Assembly (NCBI GenBank): GCA_029721435.1
Contig: CM056592.1
Span: 37,831,611 to 37,895,610 of the forward strand
Direction: 5' to 3'
DNA: 64,000 nt
From: Gymnothorax reevesii
Lineage: Eukaryota; Chordata; Actinopteri; Anguilliformes; Muraenidae
Both the position numbers and the translations under genes were made by a program. The notes under the pieces are model-generated. The model saw only the letters and a list, made by a program, of their open reading frames with translations, did no database searches and was not told where the DNA came from. Shown one piece after another: positions 23,751-35,640 of the stretch. Positions within the stretch are counted from its first letter, which is position 1. Each line of letters opens with the position of its first letter.

Positions 23751-23975
23751 TTCAATCTTAGACCGCTGATATAAATTAAAAATAAATAAATAAATAAATT
23801 CAATATGCAGGTACTTGTGCTGTTGAAAGCCTATCATGTGGTGACTTGTTTGAAGGAGCTCTCCTGCAGGAGCTTTTTTTAAACAAGTTGCCTCAGGACA
23901 GGTTTTCAACAGCTTTGATTTTGATTTCTTACACCATTGAGCAACAATAGCTGCATTTAGTGCTCTAAGGGTTAA
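23751..23975. mobile_element. TTAA-type MITE, family T, uninterrupted copy
   Basis: The right end reads gtgctctaagggttaa; the left end is a degraded form of its complement (caatcttagaccgctg). The interior words cttgtgctgttgaaa, gacttgttt, caggagctttttttaaac and tttcaacagctttgatttt are shared with the interrupted copy at 43529-45262. It has no coding capacity. Confidence 0.7.
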
Positions 23976-24859
23976 CATTGTCAAATACATCACAGTGAAA
24001 ATTTGGTGCAGCTCCTCGGAAAGATGAAAATCTCAACACTCCATCCTACTCACAGGTATAAAAAACAAACAAATAAATAAATAAATAGACTTTGACTGTG
24101 CCAGATGTTGATTGTCTTCTCCGGGGATGCAGTCCCGAAGGCTGAAATGCTGCTTTAATTCTTTTCCCCTCAGGTTCCTCACTCTCTTTCCCCATAATCA
24201 CAACAAATAACAACCCTGTTCATATCAATAAAGATGACATTTGAGGCCCTGGGGACACCCCTGTTTTCAATCAACGGGGAGGCAATAGGGAAAAGATCCA
24301 TTGATATGCTTATTGGCATCATATGTAGTCTTATGGGGAAAAGGGTTAAAGAAAAGGAACCCTACACTGGATCTTGAGCGGTGCTTTCTCTGGTTTATGT
24401 CCGTAACTTTGGTGCAGAGCGATACACATCTTATGTGAGATTGGTATTTGTTCTACTGGTGTTATGTTTTTAAAACAGTGAGAACCATATGTGATGCCTT
24501 TTTTGTTATTTTGGCTTTGTAGGCTGAGTAAATCTCTGGATCTGAATCCACTTCAAGGTGCATAGTACATTCTAGAGAGGAGACTGAGGGCAAAGAGTCC
24601 CCAAAACAAGCATGAACTGATGATGGCTGCAGAGCGCGCCTGGAACTGCATATCCAGCATGTGGTGATGTGTGTCCATCACAGACTTCCAGCAGCTATTG
24701 CCTGCAAAGGATATGTGACCGAATGTTAAAAAAGATGACTTTAATTCTATAATATGTTAAACTGTCCTGTATTTTATTATGTAGCTGAAATTGCGGGGAC
24801 TATGTAAAACAGGTCCTGCCACTTCAAAACGGTGATGGACTCGTCCTCAAATTAAGACA
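23976..24859. other. Non-coding stretch
   Basis: No recognised gene. A short (AAAT)n run lies at 24070-24087. Confidence 0.5.
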
Positions 24860-25440
24860 GCTCTAATTTCTTGGCGCAGCGCAGGGTGGCGCAGCCCGCG
24901 TAGTGGTAATTTCGGGCGGTGCAACACGGTGCGCAGCCACGTAAGCAATTTGGGAGACGGACGTGCGCTGAGATGGGTGTGGCGGCGTAGTAGGGGGAGG
25001 TGTCACATATTCATCAGGATGCAGAGACAATTTGGATAAAGGCTCCGGCAAAGGTGTGCAGAGAGCTCGCCAACTCCAACCTGGTTTACTTTCTGTGCAG
25101 TGGTAATTTGGCTGACCGGCGTGCAGTGCGCACACGTCACCAAAACCTCACAGGCAGTTTTCCAGAAAGTCAGGCACATTTCAATGCAATAAATAATTAT
25201 AGCAACCACTATTTAATATAACTATCTGAATAAGGACATAAATTATAGTATCTTCATCGATTGTCCTGATCTCAGATTAAAGGCGGTTGGCACGCGTAAT
25301 GGAAACTTGACCTGGCTTAATCAGCGCAGCTGAATCTGTGACGCAAACCGACTTCACATCTTTCTCAGCCAACCACAAACTGCCTCGGCATCAGGCAGTG
25401 CGTGTGTAAATATATATATATGCTTGCATTCTATGCTCAG

Positions 25441-26426
25441 TTAAGCCGCTTGCACACTGGACGCGAAACAAATTTTTCGCACGACTGATTACATTCAAAG
25501 GTCACATTTCCCAGATTCATTTAAGAAGATCTTAGCGCTAAGAGCTTCTTTGGATCCTTCTTAAGGCTCCAGTAAGAAGCAAACGCGTTTTCCAGATTCC
25601 TTCTAAGCCTAAGATCTTTTGTGATGAAGAATTTGAAAGAAGGGTCTGGAGCACTCTTAACACCCTTCTTAGCGACGAAACACTGCAGATACAGCTGCGT
25701 CAGGTGAATCAATGTGACACTAAGCAAGGAGATATTAATGCAGTGCGTACAGTTCGTCCTTATTTTATCCCCCCTCCCCTTCTTTCATGCACCATACGAC
25801 CCATGAAGAATTTATAATGAGTTAAAACTTACATCTCTCCTCTATGGTTCCATGTGTTGAAATATTTTACTGCATTTCACTAATATTTCCCTAATATTTC
25901 CGGTCTTCTACTTGACCCACTTGTTGTACGCTCTATATATAAAGCAACTTCAGCTGCATGTCTCAAATCAAGTAGAATAAGGTTTAACCGCGTGATTTCA
26001 CTTATGTAATGTAATGATATTATTTTATGTTCTTATTTTTCTTAGTTCATATCTGTGTTATTGGTCTTTATTTCCGTCTGTTTGTTTTCAGACATTCTGC
26101 AGCGTGTGCAGTGGCATTACGCACTTTCATTTTTAACATTATACGCCACTTGCTACATCAAAACTTCATTTGTGTGCACGTAAGTATGTGGAACATTCTG
26201 TTACTCTGAGGGCACAAAGACTCTTGTTAAGAAGGGCATCAAGAACGCATCTGGGAAACACTCCCATCTTATCTTATCGCAGCTGAACTCTTCTTTGGAG
26301 CCTTCTTAACTCCTAAAGAACGCTCTTAACTGGGAAACGCGGCCGAAGTCAATGCAAAGACATTGGCTTCGAACGTAATCTGCCGTGCGAAAAATTTGTT
26401 TCCTGTCCAGTGTGCAAGCGGCTTAA
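25441..26426. mobile_element. TTAA-flanked element with 43 bp terminal inverted repeats
   Basis: Positions 25441-25483 and 26384-26426 are inverted complements at 41 of 43 positions, each ending in TTAA. The similarity continues inward for about 14 bp (gattacattcaaag against gattacgttcgaag). The interior carries no recognisable transposase; a second inverted-repeat unit starts a few bases further in. Non-autonomous and probably piggyBac-mobilised, inferred from the TTAA. Confidence 0.8.
25507..26337. repeat. Inner TTTCCCAG...CTGGGAAA unit
   Basis: The left side has tttcccagattcatttaag at 25507 and a second similar word at about 25590 (ttttccagattccttct). The right side mirrors this twice: gcatctgggaaac at about 26250 and cttaactgggaaac ending at about 26337. 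AAGAAGG/CCTTCTT words fill both flanks. This looks like two nested copies of one inverted-repeat MITE. Confidence 0.5.
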
Positions 26427-27113
26427 TACTATTATTGTCACTTAGGTTTTGTCGTCTTTAGTGGGGGAAAGGAATACAGCTTGATTGCTATGATCTCGTA
26501 ATGAGTGAAGATCACATATTGAAAACAAATGTGTCACGTATCCTGCATTGTTGACCATGCATGTTAATCCCAAAATTTTAAGCAGCAACAGGCTGTGATA
26601 ATAGGAACACGCTATCCATCGTTTCTCTTCCCGGCAGAAGAAATAAATGAGCAGTCGTTGTATTTCATTCCAACTTCATAAGTTTGAATGATCTGACGTA
26701 GTTTCGTTTTGAAATTCCATTAGTTTGCTAATGGTAATAATTCGCGAATGCTCTAGCATTAGACGTAAGCGGTGCAGAAAACATGCCTGAAGCAGCAAAG
26801 TAAAATGCAACATTAACGCATCATGCAGATATAGTACAAAGGCCTCTATATTCCAACACAATAAAGGTGAGGAGAGGAGCTCATTTGATTGGTGAAGATT
26901 TGACTCGGCTGTGTTAAACCCAAACCCTGTGTTAAACCCTTCTCTCCTCCCTCTTTATCACTTGCGCCGGCAGGAGGGACAGAGGTGGGACAGAGGAGTA
27001 CTTGTGCCGGGCTGCACTGGGCACGAAATTGAAAAATACGCTTGAATACACCCTGCTGGCGCCACGCTCCACCCATTCGCCGCGCCTGCGCCTGGTCAAC
27101 AAATTTAGAGCCC

Positions 27114-28175
27114 TAACATTCTAGACGCACTATCCTCCTCATTTTCATTGTATCTTTACTTTATGTACATTTTAACAAACACTAACTTAGTCATTCCGTT
27201 CGAGAGGTATATTGGAGGTTATCAGCTTGCATTGACCTTCTGAGGGTTAATGTCTGCATCCTGAAGTGTTTCCTTGACCAGATAGTTCCTGATTGTTAAT
27301 ACATAAAAACTGTTTCAATCCAATGAACTGAAAGGTTACTTTGGTCATCCTCTACTAAACTCTATTCTGGTAAACAGCCATTGCTGGGATTGCAGGTGCA
27401 TCCCGTGTTAATGTACTCAACTCTTTTTTGACACACCCGACATTTAGGCTGCGCTTATAGTCAATTAATTTGAATTTCTCCACCCTTGCTGGTCTCGCAT
27501 TGCCCCTTCTTTGGACGTCAGGTTGAGTAAATGGCTTCCGACACAAAATGGCAAAAAATCTCCGCTTAGGAGACAACTTTGCAATAACTTTTTTCTGCCT
27601 ACAATGCGGACACTATTGATTAAAAAAGGGTGCAAGTGCAACATCAATAAGCACATTAGATGTATAACTTTTTGTTGCTTATTGACATTTAGTTCTAATC
27701 CTGAGGATGCATACATGATAGTATGAGACAGCTGATGCTTAGATTATGCATTCTTAGTTACATGCAAGATTAGCTGTGACTGTAAGCATTTGGAGTGATT
27801 ACGTATATTTATTTACTCAATTATGTCTCAGAAAAAAAAAGCTTGTACTGTATATCTGGGGCTAAAAATGGAAAGCAGTGGAGAAACGAACAGTGGAAAA
27901 TATTGTCATCGTACTGACCTATTTTGCGGAAAAACTACAAGCTATGTGCAAGTTAAAATTACAGCATGAAAAGACGCTATCTCAAACTTTGTGTTATGTC
28001 TCCGACCAAGAATCAAGTGTGGAGGCAGTATGTGATCCAATAGGAAGTTTTATTGACATTTTATGCAGTTATTTGGAGGCAGAATCCCTAAAGAAGTGGT
28101 GGGGACATCCTAGATGAGGATGAGGACAGAACAGTTCAGTACAGATGTTCGGTAAGCTTAGTTATCTATTGCTGA
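27114..28175. other. Non-coding stretch
   Basis: No recognised gene. A 79-codon plus-strand open frame (27878-28117) has no familiar motif, though it lies next to the gypsy relic and could be flanking retroelement sequence. Confidence 0.4.
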
Positions 28176-29500
28176 CTAGTGGCTTTTGGAATAGCAACCA
28201 GATGGAGTGCACACTTTTCCAGCACCGAACTGTCCCACAGGAGGATGGAGTAGCTGGAGGGGAGCTTGGTTCTGATCCTGAAGACCATAGAGGGATAAAG
28301 AGGTTGTTCCTAACAAATTGAACAGAGCAACAGACTTGGAAGGGTTAGCAAGAGTGCAGTGGTCCATCCAGATGAGGAAGGGAAGCCTGGACCCCACGAT
28401 CCAATGCCTTCACTCCTCAAAGGCCGGGTCAGCTTGGTCAGAGGAGCAGGAATAGTGGAGTACCCTTGTAAAAATTGCAGGTAGAAGTTGGCAAACCCAA
28501 GGAACCTTTGTAGCCCATTTCAACTCTTCAGGTCTGGCTAATCCAGTATACCCTGTACCATCTGGCGATTAACTTCCAGGGCTCCATAAACTCCATAAAG
28601 GAGACTATAGTGCGATGGAATCCACACTTCTCCATCTTCAGCTACAGTTGGTGCTCCAGGTGCTTTTGGATAATCACCGGACATGACAGGTAAGATTCTC
28701 CGGTGTCTGGGAGAAGACAAGCATATTGTCTTGGTAGACGTACAACGTAGACAAACTGGAAGACTATGGCCTGGAGGACATCATTTATGAGCTTCTGGAA
28801 CACAGGGGGGCATTCGCAAGCTCGAATGGAAGCACTAGGTATTTGTAGTCACTCAAACGATGTCTTCCATTCATCTCCTTCCTATATGAGCACCAGATGA
28901 TGTGCTTTGCACAAATCTTGCCAGGTAAAAAGTGGCAGTCCTGGAAATTGGAGAATGCAAATACATTAAAAGCAAAGGATTGCAATTTTTTATTTATTTA
29001 TTTATTTTTTTGTAAGTGCATTTAGTCCCAGGTAGTCCACACAGAGATGTCGTGACCTATCTTTTCTGGCCACTAAGAAGAAACAAGCTCTGCTAGTGAC
29101 GTGAAGCCTGAATTATTCCGGAGGCCAGGGACTGAATATGTACTTTCCTGTAGCTTGGGTCTCCGAGGAGGAAGTGACATTGCTCTGGCTTTCCTGAATG
29201 ACGTTGCAAAAGTCAGGATGAATTGGTCTGATCGCTACTCTTGATGGTAAGAGGAAAAAGAGGGAGTTGAGCTGGAGGCTGCTGGAAGACAGGACTGCGA
29301 ACAGAATGAACTGCACTCCGATATTAATCCCGAAGGAAGGTCCACATGAGGGCTGTGATGTTCAAGCCCGGGCCTCCCCAGCACCACCTGGGCACACAGG
29401 AATAACAACTCTACTCCATGGTTACCGGAGGTCAGCATGGGCAGCGATTGAGTTACCTCAGTGACTTCAGGAAGGATGTGTTGTCGCACCAACGGTCAGC
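28176..29500 (-). pseudogene. Ty3/gypsy retrotransposon pol relic
   Basis: Minus-strand frames give, from high to low coordinates: a protease-end and linker block (VVLGRPGLEHHSP, near 29400), a reverse transcriptase block near 28800-28900 (EGDEWKTSFE, then LPFELANAP), a block near 28600 (KMEKCGFHRTIVSFM), [13 protein letters not shown] near 28470, and an RNase H-like [10 protein letters not shown] near 28350. The order is protease, reverse transcriptase, RNase H, as in Ty3/gypsy pol, which copies element RNA into DNA in cytoplasmic particles. The YxDD catalytic box is not intact and many stops and frameshifts occur. No integrase or long terminal repeat was recognised, so this is an internal fragment. 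Confidence 0.75.
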
Positions 29501-29599
29501 CATTTCAGTCAAGCTTCACCAAGCGCCCATCGTGAGTTCAAGTTGACCATTTGGTTTGAAGTGGAGAATTGCTCAGTCTATATTGCCCAAAAAGGTTTT

Positions 29600-29990
29600 C
29601 ATGCAAGGTCAATTTCAAGGTCAAATTTATTTATAAAACACTCTCGCTGCCCAAAGTGCTGTGCAGAATAATTAAGAAAAGTAAAAATGAATAAATAAAA
29701 CACTCAATAAAAAGACAAAAAAAGATAGATGGGACATGAATAAGCGCATTACATCTGAAAAACATTGCACAGTACAAGAACAATCAAGCTCAAGTTCTGT
29801 TAAAAGCCAGTGCAAAAAAGTGAATCTTTAAAGGGGATTTAAAGTGCAGTAGTGAGTCAGCTGATCAGATGTCCAGAGGAAGAGTGTTCCACACTTCAGG
29901 ACCTGCCACAGAGAAGGCTCTGTCACCTCTAGTTTTCAATGTAGAGAGAGGAACATCTAAGAGCAGCTTATTAGTGGACATCATTAGTGG
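29600..29990 (+). repeat. Dispersed repeat (atttatttataaaac...ccaaagtgctgt type)
   Basis: The words aaatttatttataaaacact, gcccaaagtgctgt, gaagagtgttccacacttc, agaaggctctgtcacctct and gagaggaacatct are familiar from a widespread fish repeat, probably the 3' end of a retroposon. It abuts the gypsy relic. Confidence 0.6.
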
Positions 29991-30101
29991 ACCTCATGCA
30001 AGGGTTGCAATGCACATACTCTGCATTTGTGCCTGCCTTTTATACATGGTATCGCAGATTCAACTCATAATGAAAAAACAGCCACATTAATTAAAAACGA
30101 A

Positions 30102-30540
30102 GGTCACGCTTTAGATTAAGTATTGCTCATAAAGGCTTTATACAGCATGTATAATGAATGAATGAATGAGTTCATTGTCATTCTCACAAGATTTGTTTGG
30201 AGGGAAAGTCATATATGGTATATAATGTCTTCATAAATTATACATATGCCAATGTCATGCTATGTAAAGGGTGAAATAACTGCCTGTGATGCCAGATGTG
30301 ACAATGACAATGTCACTTAACTGACCATGTCACCCTTCATAGCATTTAGCCATTAGCTAAGTCACATTGTCAGTTATATCACATCTGGCATCACATGCTG
30401 AGTAAGGATATGTTATTTCACCCTTTACAAACCCTGACATTGTCTTATGTATAATTTATGAAGACATTTATCTAATTTATGAAGGCATTATACATGCTGT
30501 ATAAAGCCTTTACGAGCAACACTTCATCTACAGTGTGACC
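30102..30540. mobile_element. Palindromic element, family P, copy 1
   Basis: The two halves are inverted complements over almost the whole length: ggtcacgctttagattaagt at the left against acttcatctacagtgtgacc at the right, and further in tgtaaagggtgaaata against tatttcaccctttaca. A GAATG triplication lies at 30150-30169. It has no coding capacity. The same family recurs at 48163-48558. Confidence 0.85.
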
Positions 30541-30784
30541 AAAACTAAAAAGTTCACTCTTTTCATGATATAAACTACTGACTAATCACTGTCAGCAAGC
30601 AAACTATCCTAGCAATGCATAGCTTACAATCTGGGCTAAACACTGGGCACATATAGCTAAGCTAATGAAATAATACCCAAAATATGAAATCTTCGCGTAG
30701 TGATCTTGGTTCAGTGCAGTTTTTTTCAGGTGTTCCACGCTTATCCAACTAGATCTCTTCCATTATGTTCACTTTTGTCATAAC

Positions 30785-31090
30785 CACTGCGCCACCGCGT
30801 CTCCCCCACAGTTAAGTGTGCTTGACTCGGGACCGGAAGGCCCTGAGCTCAAGTCCTTGCCATGGCTTTAGCGATGTGTTCTTGGGCAAAACACTTCACT
30901 CCCACAGAGCCTCACTCCACCAAGTTGTATGAATGGGTATTGGGTACTTACTGGGGAAGTTGCCTGTGACGGACTGACATCCTATCCAGGGCGACTAGCA
31001 ATACTCCTTATCAGGTCATGCGACAGGAAACTGGGGTTAAGCGCCAGCCTGATGGGTCATTAGACTCAAAACAGACGTACTGCTACTTCT
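30785..31090 (+). mobile_element. tRNA-derived SINE
   Basis: The text gtgcttgactcgggaccgga and ctgagctcaagtcc (30817-30858) is a tRNA-like 3' half with a B-box. It is followed by a body with ttcttgggcaaaacacttca, ctcactccaccaagttgtat, gcctgtgacggactgaca and gggttaagcgccagcctgat. The A-box half appears upstream in inverted orientation (accactgcgccaccgcg). SINEs of this body type are known in fishes; I do not assign a subfamily. Confidence 0.7.
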
Positions 31091-33824
31091 TTGTCATGAA
31101 TGGAATCGTGATAAAAGCACAGCAAATAAAGTGTAAAGGACTGATGTAATGTGGCATTAATTCCAGACATTTGTAAGGATAATTGTTCGGTTAGTATAGT
31201 GTCTGTCAAAAATGTATTCAATGAAGCTAGAATGAATCATTGTTAAGGCTTAAGTCAAAATTAACACCAGCTTTTATTATTACAAATGTAACCATTAATA
31301 CTGATAATGATTAACTTATTGTCAGTATTATTTATTGCTGCTAAATTACAATTAAACAGTCAATTTTAAGACGAGTATCATTTTTTATCCTGCAATTTGT
31401 AGCATTATTATTACCTCTGTAAGCACTTTTTAAGCAGTCTAAAAACCCCTTCTTTTGCTTCTAGTATTACAGGCAAATTATTGTGATGGTCCAAAACTGA
31501 AAAGTGGACTTGACACATAAAAAAGAGCACACATCCTGCGTAAGAGCTAACGGATCTCAAAAATTTCAAACGGCAAGTTTAAGGGCTTGATTTTCCTGAA
31601 TACACTCGGTCAAAAATATTTGCAATAAACATTACAGTCGCCTTTTCCTCGTACGCCACTGCATGCATGACGCATGGGAGAGTGGAAACAGATTTGCTGT
31701 TTTGTGACCGGCCGTGTTCGGAAGTGCCAGCTACTGACCATTCAGTTACTCATCGTGGCCACAGTACCAAGCAGTATGCAGTTTGCAACCAACATGACAT
31801 TTACTAGCATGTCAATAACACTTGGATGACCTTCTACAATGAGCAAATTTTACAGTACACAGCCACAGAGCGGTCTGTGTAGAGTACTGAATTCTATTGT
31901 TTCGATGCAATCGGTGTTAACAACCAACTGAGACCCAGGTGATCGTAATGCCTTGGTGGTCATGTGACTTTGTAGTACACAACATGCTTAGTCTCACCAA
32001 CGGGCTCACTGCATTCTGCAACTCACTGTATATTACTTTGAAAACTAGCATGTTATATCCTGTATACTCTGGCACAGTATGGAATAAACAAATACCTCAT
32101 TTTGAATCCCTTGCTGAAGAAGCTGTGTGAATTTGTGTTTTTTTAAATGAAATAAACATTTATAATATTTATTTATTTATTTATTCTTGTTTTAAACAAT
32201 AAAAGCAAGCACGTTGACGAAAATAAACAATTCAATACGCAACTCCCTCTCTCACAAATACCAGAAGGCTGAAATAGTATGGTAATTGCCCTATTTATGT
32301 TGAAGTTGACTCAACCTTCTTAGATGAGCTTGCCAATTTTTTTTTATCCCGCTCACTTGCGATTATTGCAGAGCAGGTATTTACATTTCACTAGTAGAAC
32401 CACTCCCACTGAAGGATCCTGAAAAATTTTGCGATTGTCCTTGCGTATATTGCATACGATCATGCTCAAAATTTCAAATAGATATATGTACTGTAAACAG
32501 TTTGGAATTTCAAAGTGGTATTAGGACGATCAACTATATTTAGTTCCTTTGACCTGGAAACACATTTTGACTTATACTCACTGCTAAGAAACTTTAAGAA
32601 TTCCAACTTTCTTTCTCAACTCACAATATGAATTCAATGACACCCAGTTAAACCTGGACTGCTAAAAAAAGCTAAGCTCTATACTCTGCCATCATATGCA
32701 CCTCTAATATTCTTTAACTTTTTACTTTCCCAGCAGGACTGCTCCTCTGGGCATGAAGGCACATTTGTTTCCAGAGTTGATAATGTGGAGAATTTTATCT
32801 CACATTTTGTATTTAGAAATAAAGGAAATTTGGCTGCTGCTTGTCTCGGTCTGTTAAGTCCACACTGTGGACTAAAGATGAGCATTGCAGACCCACAACA
32901 AACTCTTGAGTATATGCTGACTGTGGCCAATATTTTTAACTCAAGCCCAACTGACAGTTCAGCCAACCTGGCCATGGAAAACATTACTTAGCTGGGGTGA
33001 GGTGCATCTTGTAGGATTGGCATTCATGCATTTGAAGGGAACTTTTGCTCCAAAATTTCAGGACGACCATCAGTATGTATCATGCTAACCACAAATTTCA
33101 AACTAAAATGTTGGCTGTAGACCAATCGCAGATCACTGGGAGAAAAAAAAAAATCATGTTTTAATTTGTTATTGCCACTTCAGGGGAAACTCACATCAAA
33201 TAGCGCAAACAGTTATAAATACACCTGTGGCACAATTATTTCTCAATATATGCAACAGCTATATTTGATATATTGATATTTCATGACACACACTGTGTGG
33301 CATCCTGCGTTATCCTGGTCGACTGCCTGAAAACTACTGATTGAAGCCACAAATAAAAGGCCACAATGAGTTCTTGCTGCAGCAAGCAGTGCGAAAGCAG
33401 ACAGCCTGGTAACACTACTCTCCCTGAAGGCCGATTGATCTCTAAACTCAGCAGAATCAACTGTGAGGTTCGTGCATAAGCAAAACAATAAAATTTGGAA
33501 ATCATGAATTAGTTTAGGAATTGGATGTGTATAGCTCCAAATTTGGGCGCAAAATATATGGGAAGAAAACATGTAAATATTGCTTGGGGATCTTTAGAGG
33601 GAATGTAGACAAAGTATAAATATGGCCAAAGACACTAATATTGGCCTGAAATATGATTTGTGTTTTAGATGCAAGATACAGGCGAAACTCACTTTGTTGC
33701 TGGAAACCCATCTGTGCCCAAATTACCAAATATGCAGGTACGTTTCATCCAACACATTCTCATCCCATCTCGTCGTACAGTTTTATCCAACACATTCGCA
33801 TACAGTCTCGTCATACGAGACCTG
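31091..33824. other. Non-coding stretch
   Basis: No recognised gene or familiar repeat. A (TTTA)n run lies at about 32168-32185. Several open frames of 60-110 codons carry no recognisable motif. Confidence 0.5.
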
Positions 33825-33959
33825 ACCAAGCGTCGATATACGATGCAAACGAAAGCTTTTGGCATCTTTATTTCAGGGTCTGGGGGTAAGGTTCATTTTA
33901 ATCTGCAGTCAAGTAAGGATGCCAAAAGCCTCCTATTGCGTCGTATATCAACGCTTGGT
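33825..33959. repeat. Inverted repeat with ACCAAGCG ends
   Basis: The left arm accaagcgtcgatatacga and the right arm tcgtatatcaacgcttggt are inverted complements. Inside, gcttttggcatc pairs with gatgccaaaagc. About 45 bp per arm around a 45 bp centre. Small foldback MITE. Confidence 0.7.
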
Positions 33960-34410
33960 AAGTGTAACGCCAAGCCTCCAGCCGTTCAGCTCACCAAGAC
34001 CCGGACTGCACTTCATTAATCATTCAATCATCACTAGCACCTGTTTCTCACTGCCACTGGGTGGCAGTAGTGTGTATTTAAGACCCAGTTTCACTCAGTC
34101 TCATTGTGAAGTCTTGTAAATCCATGCCTGTGCCGCATTGTTAGTCTCGTTTAGATGTTTTCTCCGTATTTGCGAGTCAAAACTCTAAACTCTTTAAGCT
34201 TAGTGCTGGTTATGTTTATTTCAGCACTTTATTATTAAGAAACCTTGTTTCCTTTTGTCTTCCTGTTTATAATACATAGTTACTGCAGCTAAAGCCCAGA
34301 GTCTGTATTCCTTTTAGTGATAAAGAAACCTCGTTTAAATTTTGTTTTGCACTGCAATGTTTGTGCTTCCTGTGGTGCAGTAGGCATAACAAGTCAACAT
34401 GGTCCACAAC

Positions 34411-34620
34411 ATGCCCCGCCAATCGTGTGCTTCTTATTTTCGAACTCCATCAAGGCCTTTATGGTCTGAAGCTACACACCAAATTTGGTTGTCCTATCTG
34501 TAGTAGTTTCTGAGTAAAGCTGTCCCCTTTCTCTCGGACGAATGGACGGACACACACACGCACGGACAGATGGACGGAAGTCAAACCTATATGCCCCTCC
34601 CACTTCGTGTTGGCGGGGGA
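34411..34620. mobile_element. MITE with CCCCGCCAA/TTGGCGGGG ends
   Basis: The left end is gccccgccaatcgtg and the right end cgtgttggcggggg. The interior reads caaatttggttgtcctatct and ggacggacacacac. This text is common in fish genomes. Its right end was the target of the hAT element at 34621: the last 8 bp are duplicated at 36081-36088. Confidence 0.7.
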
Positions 34621-35183
34621 TAATGATGCGCGGGTCGAGGTTTTTTAACACCCGCACCAACCCAACCCGATGTGACAGCTAACCCGCCCCACCCGCCCCG
34701 CTAAAACTCGCTTTGATTTTCAACCCGAACCCAACCCGACCCGACACAAAACGGAGGCAAGAGAAAAAGAATACAGTGAGTCTGTGTGACATGATTTGCA
34801 ACGGAAAAAAATAACGATTCCTCTGTTACACTATGGATTTGAGTGGAGCACAACATGCATTTGGCTTTTGGCTGGAATTATTAATACAAAGTTTAGGCGC
34901 TGTCTATTACTTGAACCTTTCCGTGATTTCTGATCTTTGCAACCAAATGAAATACCATCCGGCAAAATATTGCAAACAGGCTGTTTTATTGGAACAAAAT
35001 TAACATGACAGTGGCGCATTGACGCTATCGCCTACTCTCCCATACAGTGTTGCGATATCCTGTCTTAAAGGAAATTTTTTTCCCTCATATATTTATTTCA
35101 AGATTGTTTTGGGGGGGCTTTTTGGCTATTTTTTCAATACAGCTTATAATATAGGCCTAGGTCTAGGCGTATTTCTTCCCAAA

Positions 35184-35328
35184 CTATTCAAAAACAAAAA
35201 TCGCATCAACAGTGCCAGGGTTTAAGCGATTACAGCGCGCTTCCAGGACACGGCCAGCCGAACTGAAGGTTCGCTCGCTTGTTGCGCTAGTTGCTGGGAC
35301 GCAGAGGACTGCTTTGGCCACCATTGAG
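35184..35328 (-). pseudogene. hAT transposase C-terminal dimerisation fragment
   Basis: Minus-strand reading gives MVAKAVLCVPATSATSERTF, then SSAGRVLEARCN and a short tail to a TAG stop at 35184-35186. The CVPATSA-SER-FSSAG core is the signature of the hAT C-terminal dimerisation domain. This lineage differs from the BED-finger element at 5683. The frame is clean over 47 codons, but the upstream catalytic domain is missing, replaced by the inserted reverse transcriptase fragment. Confidence 0.85.
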
Positions 35329-35349
35329 TTTTACACGATTATTCTTTGT

Positions 35350-35640
35350 CTCATGGTATGGTAATTAATGAGAGCAAGACTAAGTTTATGACCATACATG
35401 CTCCAGTAATGATATGTTACCTATTCGTTTGGGTGATATGTGTATAGAATGGTGTTATAGAAATATATATCTAAGAAGTGTCTTTACTGCCGATGGCAAC
35501 ACACGCTCTGCTGTTAGAGAACACGTAGCTGATAAACGGAAGCACCTCAACAAGTTGATTTTATTTTTGAATACGAATCGTCATATGCCTTTCACTGTGA
35601 AGTGGCAAAAAAATGTTTTGTCTATGTGTTGTTTGGACCC
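35350..35640 (+). pseudogene. Non-LTR reverse transcriptase fragment
   Basis: Plus-strand frames give MVINESKTKFMTIHAP, then after a one-base shift LPIRLGDM, a RNIYLRSVFTADG block and SAVREHVADKRKHLNKLI. This is the stretch just after the catalytic box in a LINE reverse transcriptase (the NxxKTK and YLGS-type motifs; here the latter is YLRS). Only about 95 residues remain. It sits inside the hAT element, so it inserted later or was captured. Confidence 0.7.

Larger units (their letters stand above)
24860..27113. mobile_element. Probable large inverted-repeat element, Harbinger-like
   Basis: The left end gctctaatttcttggcgcag and the right end ctggtcaacaaatttagagc are imperfect inverted complements, and both flanks are GC-rich with gcgcag/ctgcgc words. 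The left 300 bp (gtgcgcagccacgtaagcaa, gagatgggtgtgg) resembles a common fish repeat that I associate with Harbinger-type MITEs. No transposase is visible. The element contains a separate TTAA element at 25441-26426. Outer boundaries are approximate. Confidence 0.5.

Noticed and set aside
23582..23993. Open frames with long YIYIYIY and VCVCVC runs
   Set aside because: They are translations of the CA/TA microsatellite, not proteins.
30102..30540. CRISPR-like or operator array
   Set aside because: The symmetry is a single large palindrome, not a series of short repeats with spacers, and the genome is eukaryotic.
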